Shown here piece after piece: positions 55,434 to 64,000 of a DNA stretch of 64,000 nucleotides; the stretch's first letter is position 1; each line of letters starts with the position of its first letter. Below the pieces are notes generated by a model, which was given only the letters and a program-made list of their open reading frames with translations, was not told the DNA's origin and made no database searches. This DNA comes from Nannocystis pusilla (lineage in GTDB: Bacteria; Myxococcota_A; Polyangia; Nannocystales; Nannocystaceae). The stretch is from positions 10,994,001 to 11,058,000 of the forward strand of contig NZ_JAPNKE010000002.1 of the NCBI RefSeq assembly GCF_026626665.1, in the 5' to 3' direction. The position numbers and the translations under genes were made by a program.

Positions 55434-55775
55434 CACTCGCGACTCTAGCTCGAGAACAGGCGGCTGTTGGCGCCCGAATGCGCTGCAATTGCGCGGTTCG
55501 CGGGTGCTTTCGGCGGGGACTTGCGCCGGCATGGAGGAGCAGAGTACTAAGGCGAAGATCCCCGAGTGGGGCCGCCAGGGCCCCGTTTCGTGACGATCGC
55601 TTCATGCCGCGCCAGGGCCCCGGGCCCTGTACCACCGGCGGAACCCTGGTTCCAGCCAGGGCCCCAAGGCCCTGATTCTCGCTCCCACGGCCCCTGCGGG
55701 GGCCAAACCCTGGTTCTCTCAAGCCCTGTTCGAGCCTGATCTACGAGTCGGGGGACGCACCCCACGGAGACCGCG
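55434..55775. repeat. Intergenic region rich in GGGCCC-type hairpins
   Basis: Distinct from the main repeat: CAGGGCCC-C-GGGCCCTG (about 55612-55628), CAGGGCC-CCAA-GGCCCTG (about 55657-55674), GGAACC-CT-GGTTCC and GGCCCC-TGC-GGGGGCC (about 55690-55705), with AACCCTGGTTC appearing twice. These occur in about 150 bp and look like a local hairpin cluster ahead of the Cys-rich lipoprotein gene. No gene is visible. Confidence 0.7.
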
Positions 55776-56699
55776 ATGACCTGTACCAACCTGCGCTTCT
55801 TCTTCGCCAGCGCGCTGGCGCTTTCCTTGACCACCGTCGCCTGCGGCGACGACAGGGGCGACTCGGCCACGGCCAGCGAGAGCGCCACCACGGCGCCCAC
55901 GACGACCGAGGCGACGATGGGCGACTCGACGACGACCAACACTCCGACGACGACCGAGCCGACCGCCGGCACGGCCGGCGACTCCGAGACCGGCACGACC
56001 TCCCCGGAGAACCCGACGACGACCACCACGACCGCCACCACGGTCACCACCGGCTCGCTCTGCAACGACCCCGAGGACCAGCCGATCAACAGCCCCTGCA
56101 CCGACAACACCGGCTGCGGCTGCGACACCGAGAAGTGCTTCGTCGTCCCCGCCCTCGGCGGCTTCTGCGGCGAGTGCCTCGGCGACGCCGACTGCGCCCC
56201 CGGCGGCTGCTCCGTCCCCAACCCGATCGCCGGCGTCGGCGCCACCTGCAACATGGGCGGCCCCGGCGAGGGCTGCGAGACCAACGCGGTCTGCGTCGAC
56301 GCCGACAACGGCATCTGCGGCACGCTGCTCGAGGTCCCCGGCATCATCAAGGTCGCCACCTGCGGCCAGTGCACGGTCAACGCCGACTGCGCCGACCCGG
56401 CGCTGCCCAACTGCACGCCGACCTACGACGTGCCCAACTTCAAGGGCAAGCTCGACTGCGTGGCCGACGGCTCGGTCCCCAACAACCTCGGCTGCTCGCT
56501 CGAGGACGACGGCGGCAACCCGGCCGGCAACAAGGCCTGCATGTCGGGCTTCTGCGGCGAGGCCAGCGTCATGGGCCTGCTGAAGCTCGGCGTCTGCGGC
56601 GAGTGCAACTCCGACGCCGACTGCCCGATGGGCCAGATGTGCAGCGACCCGGCCGTCGACCTCGACATGGGCGCGCTGGTCGGCTCGGTCTGCATGTGA
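55776..56699 (+). CDS. Cys-rich lipoprotein
   Basis: 307 residues from ATG 55776. Lipobox ALSLTTVAC (Cys 23), then a Thr-rich stalk of about 70 residues with TTTEATMGDSTTTNTPTTTE. The body (about 95-307) holds about 30 cysteines in repeats (DADCAPGGCSVPNP, CGQCTVNADCADPALPNC, CGECNSDADCPMGQMCSDP) of the CNADADC type, likely many disulfides. The last residues are GSVCM. It belongs with the other stalked lipoproteins in this window; its function is unknown. It ends at a hairpin terminator formed by the dispersed repeat. Confidence 0.85.
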   Translation: MTCTNLRFFFASALALSLTTVACGDDRGDSATASESATTAPTTTEATMGDSTTTNTPTTTEPTAGTAGDSETGTTSPENPTTTTTTATTVTTGSLCNDPEDQPINSPCTDNTGCGCDTEKCFVVPALGGFCGECLGDADCAPGGCSVPNPIAGVGATCNMGGPGEGCETNAVCVDADNGICGTLLEVPGIIKVATCGQCTVNADCADPALPNCTPTYDVPNFKGKLDCVADGSVPNNLGCSLEDDGGNPAGNKACMSGFCGEASVMGLLKLGVCGECNSDADCPMGQMCSDPAVDLDMGALVGSVCM

Positions 56700-56712
56700 T
56701 CCGAGCGCCACG

Positions 56713-56738
56713 GCGCCTGTCCTGAAGGCCAGGCGCCG
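56713..56738 (+). terminator. Hairpin after the Cys-rich lipoprotein, made of a repeat dimer
   Basis: GGCGCCTG pairs with CAGGCGCC around a 10-nt loop, and CCTG 56716/CAGG 56730 is the 14-bp-register repeat. CGCTTTTGCC follows, a short U run. The gap to the next start is only about 60 bp. Confidence 0.55.
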
Positions 56739-56760
56739 CCGCTTTTGCCAAGCTGGCGAG

Positions 56761-58596
56761 ATGAGCGCGTACCGATCGCTGCGCGAGTGCGTGACCGACC
56801 TGGAGCGGCACGGCCACCTCGCGCGCGTCGACGTCGAGGTCGACCCGTACCTCGAGGCGGCGGAGATCCAGCGCCGCGTCTTCGAAGCCGGCGGCCCGGC
56901 GCTGCTGTTCCCGCGGGTCAAGGGCAGCGCCTTCCCGATGGTCTCGAACCTGTTCGGGACGGCCGAGCGCACGCGGTTCTTGTTCCGCGACACGCTGGCC
57001 CGCGTGAAGCAGCTGGTGGCCCTGCGCGGCGACCCCGGGGCGGTGATGCGCCGGCCGTGGCGCTACGCGGGCCTCGTGCGCACGGCCTGGCACGCGCGGC
57101 CGAAGTTCGGCGGCTCCGGCCCGGTCATGGCGCGGGAGATCCGGATCTCCGACCTGCCGCAGCTGGTGTCCTGGCCGCTCGACGGCGGGCCGTTCATCAC
57201 CCTGCCGCAGGTCTACAGCGAGGACCCCGAGCGGCCCGGGTGGATGAAGAGCAACCTCGGGATGTACCGCGTGCAGCTCGGCGGGGGCCGCTATGCGCAG
57301 GACCGGCAGATCGGGCTGCACTACCAGATCCACCGCGGGATCGGGGTCCACCACGCGGCGGCGATCCGCAAGGGCGAGCCGCTGCGCGTCAACATCTTCG
57401 TCGGCGGCCCGCCGGCGCTGACGCTGGCGGCGGTGATGCCCCTGCCCGAGGGGCTGCCGGAGCTGGCGTTCGCGGGGGCGCTGGCGGGGCGACGGGTGCG
57501 GATGGTCCAAAGGCCAGGTGCGCTGCCGTTCGCCGGCGAGGCCGACTTCGTCATCTGCGGCACGGTCGACCCCGAGCTGCGCCTGCCCGAGGGGCCGTTC
57601 GGCGACCACCTCGGCTACTACAGCCTGGCGCACGACTTCCCGGTGCTGCGCGTCGAGAAGGTGTACGCGCGCGCCGACGCGATCTGGCCGTTCACGGTGG
57701 TCGGCCGGCCGCCGCAGGAGGACACCCAGTTCGGCGCGATCATCCACGAGATCACGGGGCCGGCGATCCCGGCGGTGATCCCCGGGGTCCACGCCGTGCA
57801 CGCCGTCGACGCGGCCGGGGTCCACCCGCTGCTGCTGGCCCTCGGCAGCGAGCGCTACACGCCCTACGCGCCGCGCGACCGGCCCGCCGAGCTGCTGACG
57901 CAGGCCAGCGCGATCCTCGGCCAGGGCCAGATGTCGCTGGCCAAGGTGCTGATGATCGCCGCGGCCGACGACGCCCCGAATCTCGACCTGCACGATGTGA
58001 CAGGTTTCTTCGGACATGTCCTCCAGCGCGTCGACTGGCGCCGCGACCTGCACTTCCACACCGAGACGACCATCGACACGCTCGACTACTCGGGCGGCGG
58101 GCTCAACGTCGGTAGCAAGGTGGTGATCGCGGCCGTCGGCGCGCCGCGGCGCCCGTTGCCGGTCGAGGTGCCGGCCGACCTGCGGCTGCCGCCGGGCTTC
58201 TCCGACCCGCGCGTGTGCATGCCGGGGGCGCTGGCGGTGACGAGCCCGGCGTGCACGGTGGCCGGCGACGGCGCGCTGCAGCGGTTCTGCGCCGCGCTGA
58301 CGCCGGAGGACGCGATCAACCGCTTCCCGCTGGTGGTGCTGGTCGACGACAGCGAGTTCGTGGCGCGCACCACCAACAACTTCCTGTGGGCGACCTTCAC
58401 CCGCATGAACCCGGCGGTCGACATCGAGGGGGTCGGCGCGCGCACGGTCCACAAGCACTGGGGCTGCGAGGGCGCGCTGGTGATCGACGCGCGCCGCAAG
58501 CCGCATCACGCCCTGCAATTGATCGAGGACCCGGCGGTGACCCGCCGAGTCCTCGAATGGGCGGCCCCGGGCGGGCCGCTTCACGGGCTGTTCTGA
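56761..58596 (+). CDS. UbiD-family prenylated-FMN decarboxylase
   Basis: 611 residues from ATG 56761. UbiD fold: N-terminal SLRECVTDLERHGHLARV, middle FVICGTVDPELRLPEGPFGDHLGYYS, where PEGPFGDHLGYYS corresponds to the conserved E/Q-x-R-x-E prFMN/active-site region. It decarboxylates aromatic or alpha,beta-unsaturated acids using prenylated FMN supplied by UbiX; no ubiX is near. The length exceeds E. coli UbiD (497) by about 110 residues. A repeat dimer is in frame near residues 410-420 (CAGG 58001/CATG 58015) and another near 57501/57515. The precise substrate is open. Confidence 0.88.
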   Translation: MSAYRSLRECVTDLERHGHLARVDVEVDPYLEAAEIQRRVFEAGGPALLFPRVKGSAFPMVSNLFGTAERTRFLFRDTLARVKQLVALRGDPGAVMRRPWRYAGLVRTAWHARPKFGGSGPVMAREIRISDLPQLVSWPLDGGPFITLPQVYSEDPERPGWMKSNLGMYRVQLGGGRYAQDRQIGLHYQIHRGIGVHHAAAIRKGEPLRVNIFVGGPPALTLAAVMPLPEGLPELAFAGALAGRRVRMVQRPGALPFAGEADFVICGTVDPELRLPEGPFGDHLGYYSLAHDFPVLRVEKVYARADAIWPFTVVGRPPQEDTQFGAIIHEITGPAIPAVIPGVHAVHAVDAAGVHPLLLALGSERYTPYAPRDRPAELLTQASAILGQGQMSLAKVLMIAAADDAPNLDLHDVTGFFGHVLQRVDWRRDLHFHTETTIDTLDYSGGGLNVGSKVVIAAVGAPRRPLPVEVPADLRLPPGFSDPRVCMPGALAVTSPACTVAGDGALQRFCAALTPEDAINRFPLVVLVDDSEFVARTTNNFLWATFTRMNPAVDIEGVGARTVHKHWGCEGALVIDARRKPHHALQLIEDPAVTRRVLEWAAPGGPLHGLF

Positions 58597-58605
58597 GGGA
58601 TCGAC

Positions 58606-59121
58606 TCAGACGCCGCGCTCGAGCTCGACGTCCTTGATCTCGGAGCCGAAGAACGAGCCGGTGACCGTGCACTGGTAGGACGGGAACGCGTCACAGTCGC
58701 CGCCGCAGGACTGGGCGTTGAACAGGACGAAGTCGCCGGTGATCTTGTGACCCTTGATCGAGATCGCTACGTCCAGCGACTTGGTGGTGGTGGTGGTGGT
58801 GTTGTCGCCCGGATCGTCGACCTGGACGGAGTCGCCCTCGAACGTGTAATCCGTGCCGGCGCGCGAGCCGATGAGCACGTCTTCCCCGTACTCGAGGAAG
58901 AAATCGTCGGCGTCGGTGGCGAAGATCTGGATCGTGCTCGCGGCGAAGAACGTCGTCGAGTCGCGAAGGTCCGGGTTCGTGCCGCAGTCCGCGCCCTCCA
59001 CCGAGGGCAGGAACGTGATCTTGTAGATCCGGTATTCGCCGGGCTTCACCTGGCAAGCGCTCAGGGAGGCCATGAGGCCGAGGGCCGCGACGGCCGAGAA
59101 GATGCGAGAGGGGTTGCGCAT
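58606..59121 (-). CDS. Small lipoprotein, unknown function
   Basis: 171 residues from ATG 59121 (AGGA about 8 bp upstream; an ATG at 59130 is closer to the SD than usual). Lipobox LMASLSAC, Cys 23. The mature part is beta-rich: YRIYKITFLPSVEGADCG, FFAASTIQIFATDADDFFLEYG, TDYTFEGDSVQVDDPGD, a Thr run (NTTTTTTKS), FVLFNAQSCGGDCDAFPSYQC. No family is recognised. The stop is 9 bp from the convergent ubiD stop. Confidence 0.78.
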   Translation of the reverse strand: MRNPSRIFSAVAALGLMASLSACQVKPGEYRIYKITFLPSVEGADCGTNPDLRDSTTFFAASTIQIFATDADDFFLEYGEDVLIGSRAGTDYTFEGDSVQVDDPGDNTTTTTTKSLDVAISIKGHKITGDFVLFNAQSCGGDCDAFPSYQCTVTGSFFGSEIKDVELERGV

Positions 59122-59262
59122 GCGCGGCATCCTACTCAAGGGAAGGGCCCAGGGGGAGAATTGTGACAGCGTACGCAAGCGCGTTCGCCCACATTTGCGG
59201 CCCGGCGTCCGGCCCTGAAGGTTGGAAATCTCCGGGTCTGCGTGGTCGTGTTATAGGAAGAC

Positions 59263-60879
59263 ATGGCGCTGTTTCGCCCGACAGGATTGTCGTTTGTGGT
59301 CGTGTTGTCGGCGCTGCCGGCCTGCGGCCAGGACCCGGCCACGACCACGGAAGCGTCGACGTCCAGCACGGACACGACCGATGCACCGGCCACCACCGCG
59401 ACGACGGCGGATGTGCCAGCGACCGGCACGACCACCACGAACGAGCCGACCACCGGCGACGAGACCAGCAGCACTGGCACGACCGGCGGCGAGCCGCAGC
59501 AATTGGTCCCGGTGGCCCATACCCGCGAGTTGCGGGCCGTATGGGTGGCGACGGTGTCCAACATCAACTTCCCCAGCGCGACCGGGCTGTCCGCGGTGGC
59601 GCTGCAGGACGAGCTGCTGGCGCTCCTCGATACCGTGCAGGCCGCGGGCCTCAATACCGTGGTCTTCCAGGTCCGGCCGGAGTGCGACGCGGTCTATTCG
59701 TCGGACCTGGAGCCGTGGAGTCGTTACCTCACAGGCGAACAAGGGGAGGATCCCGGGGTCGACCCGCTGCAATTCTTGATCGACGAGGGCCACGCCCGCG
59801 GCGTCGAGGTCCACGCCTGGCTCAATCCGTACCGCGCGAAGGCCAACGCCAACCACGCCCTGGCCGACAATCACATCGCGTCGCTGCTGCCCCAGTACGC
59901 CTACAAGTACTCGACCTTCCTTTGGATGGACCCGGGCGCCAAGGAGGTGCAGGACCAATTGCTGGCGGTCGTCGCCGATCTGGTGACCCGCTACGACGTC
60001 GACGGCATCCACTTCGACGATTACTTCTATCCGTACCCGGTCGACGGGGTCGACTTCCCCGACGACACGACCTGGGAGGCCTATCAGGGCGGCGGCGGGC
60101 AGCTGTCGCGTGCCGACTGGCGGCGCGACAACGTCAACGCGATGGTCCAGGCGGTCGGCGACACGGTCGCCGACATCGCCCCGCACGTCCGCTATGGCAT
60201 CAGCCCGTTCGGCATCTATCGCCCCGGGATCCCCGAAGGCATCAGCGGCTTCGATCAATACGAGGGCCTCTACGCCGACCCGCTGCTGTGGATGCAGGAA
60301 GGATGGGTCGATTACCTGGCGCCGCAGCTGTACTGGCCGACGACCCAGGCGGCCCAGGCGTACGGCAAGCTGATCGAGTGGTGGTCGAGCATCACCGGGG
60401 GCGGGCGCTACATCTTCGCCGGCAACTACCTGAGCAAGCTCGGCACCGAGGACAAGTGGTCGCTCGACGAGTTCAAGCAGGAGATCCAGCTCAGCCGGCA
60501 ATACGCGGACCAGGGCTCGCAGGGCAACATCTTCTTCCAGATCGCGCCGCTGCAGGACAACCTGCTCGGGGTCACCGACGCGCTGCGGGCCGAGTTCTAC
60601 GCCACGCCGGCCCTGACGCCGCCGATCGCGGCGCTCGTCGACGAGGTCCCGGCGCCGCCGACGGTCACGCTCGAGGGCTCGCAGGCGACGCTGGCTCACG
60701 CCGACGCGGACAGCCTGCGCGCGTGGGTGGTGTACGCGCAGTCGGGCCAGGAGTTCGTGATCGACCGCATCGTGCCGGCGCAGACGGCGAGCATCGACCT
60801 GGCCCCGGGGACATGGGCGATCAGCGCCGCCGGCAAGCACAACGTCGAGAGCGCGGGCGTGCTGGTGACGGTGCCCTGA
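59263..60879 (+). CDS. GHL10-family glycosyl hydrolase-like lipoprotein (YngK-type)
   Basis: 538 residues from ATG 59263. Lipobox LSALPAC (Cys 21), Thr-rich stalk of about 55 residues. Then the GHL10 (PF02638) barrel: ELRAVWVATVSNINFPSATG (about 88), QAAGLNTVVFQVRPECDAVY, EGHARGVEVHAWLNPYRAK, VDGIHFDDYFYPYPVDG (likely catalytic acid D/D), RYGISPFGIYRPG and DYLAPQLYWPTTQAA. A beta-sandwich follows. It probably cleaves glycosidic bonds of peptidoglycan or exopolysaccharide outside the cell; YngK-like substrates are not settled. Confidence 0.9.
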   Translation: MALFRPTGLSFVVVLSALPACGQDPATTTEASTSSTDTTDAPATTATTADVPATGTTTTNEPTTGDETSSTGTTGGEPQQLVPVAHTRELRAVWVATVSNINFPSATGLSAVALQDELLALLDTVQAAGLNTVVFQVRPECDAVYSSDLEPWSRYLTGEQGEDPGVDPLQFLIDEGHARGVEVHAWLNPYRAKANANHALADNHIASLLPQYAYKYSTFLWMDPGAKEVQDQLLAVVADLVTRYDVDGIHFDDYFYPYPVDGVDFPDDTTWEAYQGGGGQLSRADWRRDNVNAMVQAVGDTVADIAPHVRYGISPFGIYRPGIPEGISGFDQYEGLYADPLLWMQEGWVDYLAPQLYWPTTQAAQAYGKLIEWWSSITGGGRYIFAGNYLSKLGTEDKWSLDEFKQEIQLSRQYADQGSQGNIFFQIAPLQDNLLGVTDALRAEFYATPALTPPIAALVDEVPAPPTVTLEGSQATLAHADADSLRAWVVYAQSGQEFVIDRIVPAQTASIDLAPGTWAISAAGKHNVESAGVLVTVP

Positions 60880-60883
60880 TTGC

Positions 60884-60924
60884 GAGCCGCGCCCGCCGGC
60901 ACGGACCGGCGGGCCGGCGGCTCA
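60884..60924. terminator. Hairpin between convergent genes
   Basis: GCCCGCCGG (60891-60899) pairs with CCGGCGGGC (60906-60914) around CACGGA; outer arms GAGCCGC and GCGGCTC extend it with a small bulge. It serves both the GHL10 gene and the acyl-CoA ligase gene. No U tract. Confidence 0.5.
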
Positions 60925-62709
60925 CTCGCCGCCGTCGTACATGGCCTCGATGAGCGGGCCCCACTGCTTCTCGATGACCTTGCGCTTGAGCTTGAGGGTG
61001 GGCGTGAGCTCGCCGTGGTCGGGGCTGAGGCTGCGCGGCAGCAGCTTGAACCTGCGGACCTGCTCGACCCGGGCGAACTGCTCGCCCGACTTCTCGACCC
61101 ACTTGCCGATCTCGGCCAAGAGCGCCGGGTTCTCGTGCAGCGGCTCGTCGGCGGGCAGGCCCTGGGCGGCGAGCCACTTGGCCGCGGCGGCGCGGTCGAG
61201 CGCCAGCAAGGCGCTGAGGAACTTGCGCCGGTCGCCGATCACGACCGCCTCCTCGATCAGCGGGCTCTCCTTGAGCGCGGCCTCGAGGTTCTTCGGGGCG
61301 ATGTTCTTGCCGCCGGCGGTGATGATGATCTCCTTCTTGCGGCCGGTGATCGAGAGGAAGCCGTCGGGGTCGAAGGCGCCGAGGTCGCCCGAGTGCAGCC
61401 ACCCGTCCTGCAGCGCCTCGGCGGTGGCGGCGGGGTCCTTGTAGTAGCCCTTGAAGACGCTGGGGCCGCGCACGAGGATCTCGCCGTCCTCGCCGAGCCT
61501 GACCTCGAGGCCAGGAATGGGGCGGCCGACGCTGCCGAGCTTGGTGGCGCCGGGGATGTTGAGGCTGGTCGGGCCGCAGTCCTCGCTCTGGCCGTAGACC
61601 TCGGCGACGACGACGTCGAGGCCGGTGAAGAACTCGAGCACGTGGGCGGCGATCGGCGCGGCCCCGGACACGCAGGCGCGGGCGCTGCCGAGGCCGAGCG
61701 CCGTCTTGAGCTTGCCGAGGACCAGGCGCCGGGCCAACAGGTGCTGGGCGCGCAAAGTCAGCGGGACGGGGCGGCCGCGGGTGGCGAGGGCGTGGTAGCG
61801 GCGGGCGACGTCGGCGGCCCAGGTGACCAGCTGTTTCTTGGGACCTGTCACTTGAGACAGGCGGGCAGCGACCGCGGCGTGGAACTTCTCCCAGATCCGC
61901 GGCACCCCGAAGAAGACGGTCGGCTGGACCTCCTTGAGGTTGTCGGGCACGCGCTCGAGCGCCTCGGCCCAGTAGATGGCGTGGCCGCAGCAGGCCGGGC
62001 CGTGCATCGACAGCATCTGCTCGGCGATGTGCGACAGCGGCAAGTACGACAGCAGGCGGTCGTCGGGGCTGTTCTCGACCAGCTGGACGAGCACCTCGGT
62101 GGTCCACAGGACGTTCTTGTGCGACAGCATGACGGCCTTCGGCGGGCCGGTCGTGCCGGAGGTGTAGATGTACGTGCTGGTGTCGTCCTCGTGCAGGCCC
62201 GACAGCCGCTCGGTCAGCGCGGCCTCGGGCACGGCGTCGGCGCGGGCGAGGAACTGCTCCCACGACAGGACGAGCGGGTCGTCGATAGCCGGCGCGCCCT
62301 GCATGAGGACGATGTGGCGCAGGCCGGGCAGCTGCTCGCGTTGCGCGGCCAGCTTGTCGTACTGGGCGCGGTCCTCGACGACGACCAGCGGGGCCTCGGC
62401 GTGGTGGACGATGTACTGCACCTCGCCGGCGGAGCAGGTGGTGTAGATGCCGGCCGGGACGCCGCCCGCGGCCATGGCGGCGAAGGCGGTGATGGCCCAC
62501 TCGGCGCGGTTGTAGGCGAGGATGCAGACGCCCTGGCCGGGCTGCAGGCCGAGGCCGATCAGCGCCCGCGCGGCGGTGCGGACCTGGTCGTTGTATTCGC
62601 GCCAGCTGGTCGGCCGCCAGGCGCCGTCCTTGCGCACGTAGTAGGCCGGTTTGTTCGGGTGGACCTGGCCCCGGGCGAAGAAGCGGGCAGGGATGGTATC
62701 GACGGCCAC
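60922..62709 (-). CDS. Long-chain acyl-CoA synthetase (AMP-forming)
   Basis: 595 residues from GTG 62709. Adenylate-forming enzyme: P-loop TYIYTSGTTGPPKAVMLSHKN (about 180-200), YLPLSHIAEQM, SGAAPIAAHVLEFF, VYGQSEDCGPTS, GWLHSGDLGAFDPDGFLSITGRKKEIIIT with the hinge Asp and the A8 Lys region, NIAPKNLEAALKESP. It activates a fatty acid to acyl-CoA via acyl-AMP. It is 34 bp downstream of an acyl-CoA dehydrogenase gene and so probably feeds beta-oxidation. A repeat dimer (CCTG 61844/CAGG 61858) is in frame (LSQVTGPKKQ). The FAA1/FadD-type long form is about the right length. Confidence 0.93.
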   Translation of the reverse strand: MAVDTIPARFFARGQVHPNKPAYYVRKDGAWRPTSWREYNDQVRTAARALIGLGLQPGQGVCILAYNRAEWAITAFAAMAAGGVPAGIYTTCSAGEVQYIVHHAEAPLVVVEDRAQYDKLAAQREQLPGLRHIVLMQGAPAIDDPLVLSWEQFLARADAVPEAALTERLSGLHEDDTSTYIYTSGTTGPPKAVMLSHKNVLWTTEVLVQLVENSPDDRLLSYLPLSHIAEQMLSMHGPACCGHAIYWAEALERVPDNLKEVQPTVFFGVPRIWEKFHAAVAARLSQVTGPKKQLVTWAADVARRYHALATRGRPVPLTLRAQHLLARRLVLGKLKTALGLGSARACVSGAAPIAAHVLEFFTGLDVVVAEVYGQSEDCGPTSLNIPGATKLGSVGRPIPGLEVRLGEDGEILVRGPSVFKGYYKDPAATAEALQDGWLHSGDLGAFDPDGFLSITGRKKEIIITAGGKNIAPKNLEAALKESPLIEEAVVIGDRRKFLSALLALDRAAAAKWLAAQGLPADEPLHENPALLAEIGKWVEKSGEQFARVEQVRRFKLLPRSLSPDHGELTPTLKLKRKVIEKQWGPLIEAMYDGGE

Positions 62710-62743
62710 GGCGTGCTCCTGGCGAGAGGTTGTTTGAGTTTAT

Positions 62744-63880
62744 TTAGAGGCCCATCTGCTTGGCGGCGAGGTCCTTCATGATCTCCTCGGCGCCGCCGCC
62801 GATGGCGAGGACCTTGGTCTCGCGGTAGATCCGCTCGACCTTGTTGCCGCGGATGAAGCCCGCGCCGCCGAAGATCTGCACGCCCTCCTTGGCGCAGAAC
62901 TCGACGCACTGGGTGGCCGCGTTCTTGAGCATGCAGATCTCGGCGATCGGCCACTCGCCGGCGTCGATGCGCCGCGCGAGCGCGTACAGCCAGGTGCGCA
63001 CGGGGTAGATCCGCGTGGCCATGTCGACGAGCTTGTGGCGGATGACCTGGCGGGTGGCGAGCGGCTTGCCGAAGGTCTCGCGCTGGCGCGCGTAGGCGAT
63101 CGACTCGTCGAGGCAGACCTGGGCGAAGGCGACGGCCATGGCCGCGATCATCAGGCGCTCGCGGTTGAAGTTCTGCATGATGCCGAGGAAGCCGTGGTTC
63201 TCCTCACCGAGCAGGTTGGCGGCGGGGACCCGGCAGTCGTCGAAGTAGAGGGTGGCGGTGTCGGAGCACCACCAGCCCATCTTCTTGTCCAGGGCGGTGC
63301 GGGTGAAGCCGGGGGTGCCGGCCTCGACGACGAGCAGCGAGATACCGCCGAGGCCCGGGGCCCCGGTGCGCACCGCGACGGTGACGAGGTCGGCCTGCAT
63401 GCCGGAGGTGATGAAGGTCTTGCTGCCGTGGACGACGTAGTGGTCGCCGTCGCGGCGGGCGACCGTCTTGAGGTTGGCGACGTCGGAGCCGCCCGAGGGC
63501 TCGGTGACCGCGAGCGCGGCGACCTTGTGACCGGCGAGGACGTCGGGCACAAAGCGCCGCTTCTGTGCGTCGTCGCCGAGGTTCAAGATCGGCGGGAGGC
63601 CGATGCCGTGCGAGAATAGGCCGGCGATGAGGCCGCCGGCGCCGGTGCGCGCGAACTCCTCGCACAGGATCACGAGAGAGGTGCTGTCGCCCGGGCTGCC
63701 GCCGAGCTCCTCGGGGAAGCCGAGGCCGAGGATCCCGAGCTCGCCGGCGCGGCGGTAGAGCTGGCGCGGGAAGCCGCCCGCCTCCTCCCAGGCGTCGATG
63801 TGCGGCATGACCTCGCGCTCGATGAATCCACGCAGGGTGCCGCGCAGCGCTTCGCGGTCGGCGTCGTCGAGGACGTACAT
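62744..63880 (-). CDS. Acyl-CoA dehydrogenase
   Basis: 378 residues from ATG 63880. Conserved marks: VTEPSGGSDVANLKTVA, VVHGSKTFITSGMQADLVTVA, FLGIMQNFNRERLMIAAMAVAF, KEGVQIFGGAGFIRGNKVERIYRETKVLAIGGGAEEIMKDLAAKQM. The AIGGG motif replaces the usual YEGTSQ/AGTNE, placing it in a more distant acyl-CoA dehydrogenase branch (as in some FadE/terpenoid-type enzymes), so the catalytic Glu may be elsewhere. FAD-dependent dehydrogenation of acyl-CoA. First gene of an operon with the acyl-CoA synthetase downstream. Distinct from the enzyme at 46.8 kb. Confidence 0.92.
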   Translation of the reverse strand: MYVLDDADREALRGTLRGFIEREVMPHIDAWEEAGGFPRQLYRRAGELGILGLGFPEELGGSPGDSTSLVILCEEFARTGAGGLIAGLFSHGIGLPPILNLGDDAQKRRFVPDVLAGHKVAALAVTEPSGGSDVANLKTVARRDGDHYVVHGSKTFITSGMQADLVTVAVRTGAPGLGGISLLVVEAGTPGFTRTALDKKMGWWCSDTATLYFDDCRVPAANLLGEENHGFLGIMQNFNRERLMIAAMAVAFAQVCLDESIAYARQRETFGKPLATRQVIRHKLVDMATRIYPVRTWLYALARRIDAGEWPIAEICMLKNAATQCVEFCAKEGVQIFGGAGFIRGNKVERIYRETKVLAIGGGAEEIMKDLAAKQMGL

Positions 63881-64000
63881 TTTGCGGCCGACTTTATCAC
63901 GACCGCATCGAGGACGGGCGTGATGATTGCGACCGCGTCGCTCGTGGCGTTCACGAGAGCGCGTCGGACGATCGCGAGACGAAGATCGCGGCCGCTCGCG

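Overview
The window reads as chromosomal DNA of a very GC-rich (about 70% or more by eye) myxobacterium, most likely of the Nannocystaceae (Nannocystis/Enhygromyxa/Plesiocystis group). The reasons are the many lipoproteins with long Thr/Ser/Gly/Asp stalks straight after the lipobox Cys, cysteine-rich and thrombospondin-like Ca-binding repeats, STAND-like NTPases with WD40 propellers, a stand-alone receiver beside a degenerate kinase, and strongly GC-biased third positions. I saw no rRNA, tRNA, CRISPR array or insertion sequence.

Layout. 0-7 kb (minus): a truncated Cys-rich lipoprotein, then a coupled pair, metallophosphoesterase-AAA followed by AAA-TM-WD40. 7-16 kb: TonB-dependent receptor, two tandem small heat-shock proteins with a promoter and a textbook terminator, a bacterial thrombospondin-like lipoprotein, and an OmpA-family porin-like protein. 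15.7-24.8 kb (minus): membrane pseudo-kinase plus receiver, two alpha/beta hydrolases, pterin dehydratase, Coq4-like protein, RlmN, a Trm112-like/SAM methyltransferase, an HMA lipoprotein and a PASTA protein. 25-27.6 kb: preT-preA. 27.8-33.6 kb (minus): PhoD-like phosphatase and an arsR-acr3-arsC-arsA operon with a visible promoter/operator. 34-46 kb: vWA lipoprotein, ApaH-like phosphatase, Mpo1-like protein, AraC regulator, phosphoesterase, MscS channel, hydrolase-like lipoprotein, DUF4241 protein, ferritin-like lipoprotein and L,D-transpeptidase. 46-52.8 kb: thioredoxin, acyl-CoA dehydrogenase, di-heme peroxidase, orphan DNA methyltransferase, an unknown gene and an outer-membrane barrel. 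53-64 kb: dihydropyrimidinase and beta-ureidopropionase, Cys-rich lipoprotein, UbiD decarboxylase, GHL10 hydrolase, and an acyl-CoA dehydrogenase/acyl-CoA ligase pair. PreTA, the hydantoinase and the ureidopropionase together make a complete reductive pyrimidine degradation route, split over two loci.

The most striking non-gene signal is a dispersed short repeat: a 10-bp palindrome, GGACATGTCC or its variant GGACAGGTCC, joined in exact 14-bp register by 4-bp spacers. It occurs as single hairpins (dimers) up to arrays of seven units, at dozens of places. It is concentrated at stop codons on both strands but also embedded in frame inside genes. Each two-unit element folds into a hairpin of up to 10 bp with a 4-nt loop.

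Many genes carry single-base frameshifts (MPE-AAA, second hsp20, arsA several times, vWA lipoprotein, hydrolase lipoprotein, trxC, the gene at 50.5 kb, ureidopropionase). Several lie in homopolymers, so I suspect draft-assembly indels rather than real decay. These genes are entered over their full extent as pseudogene with the break located.
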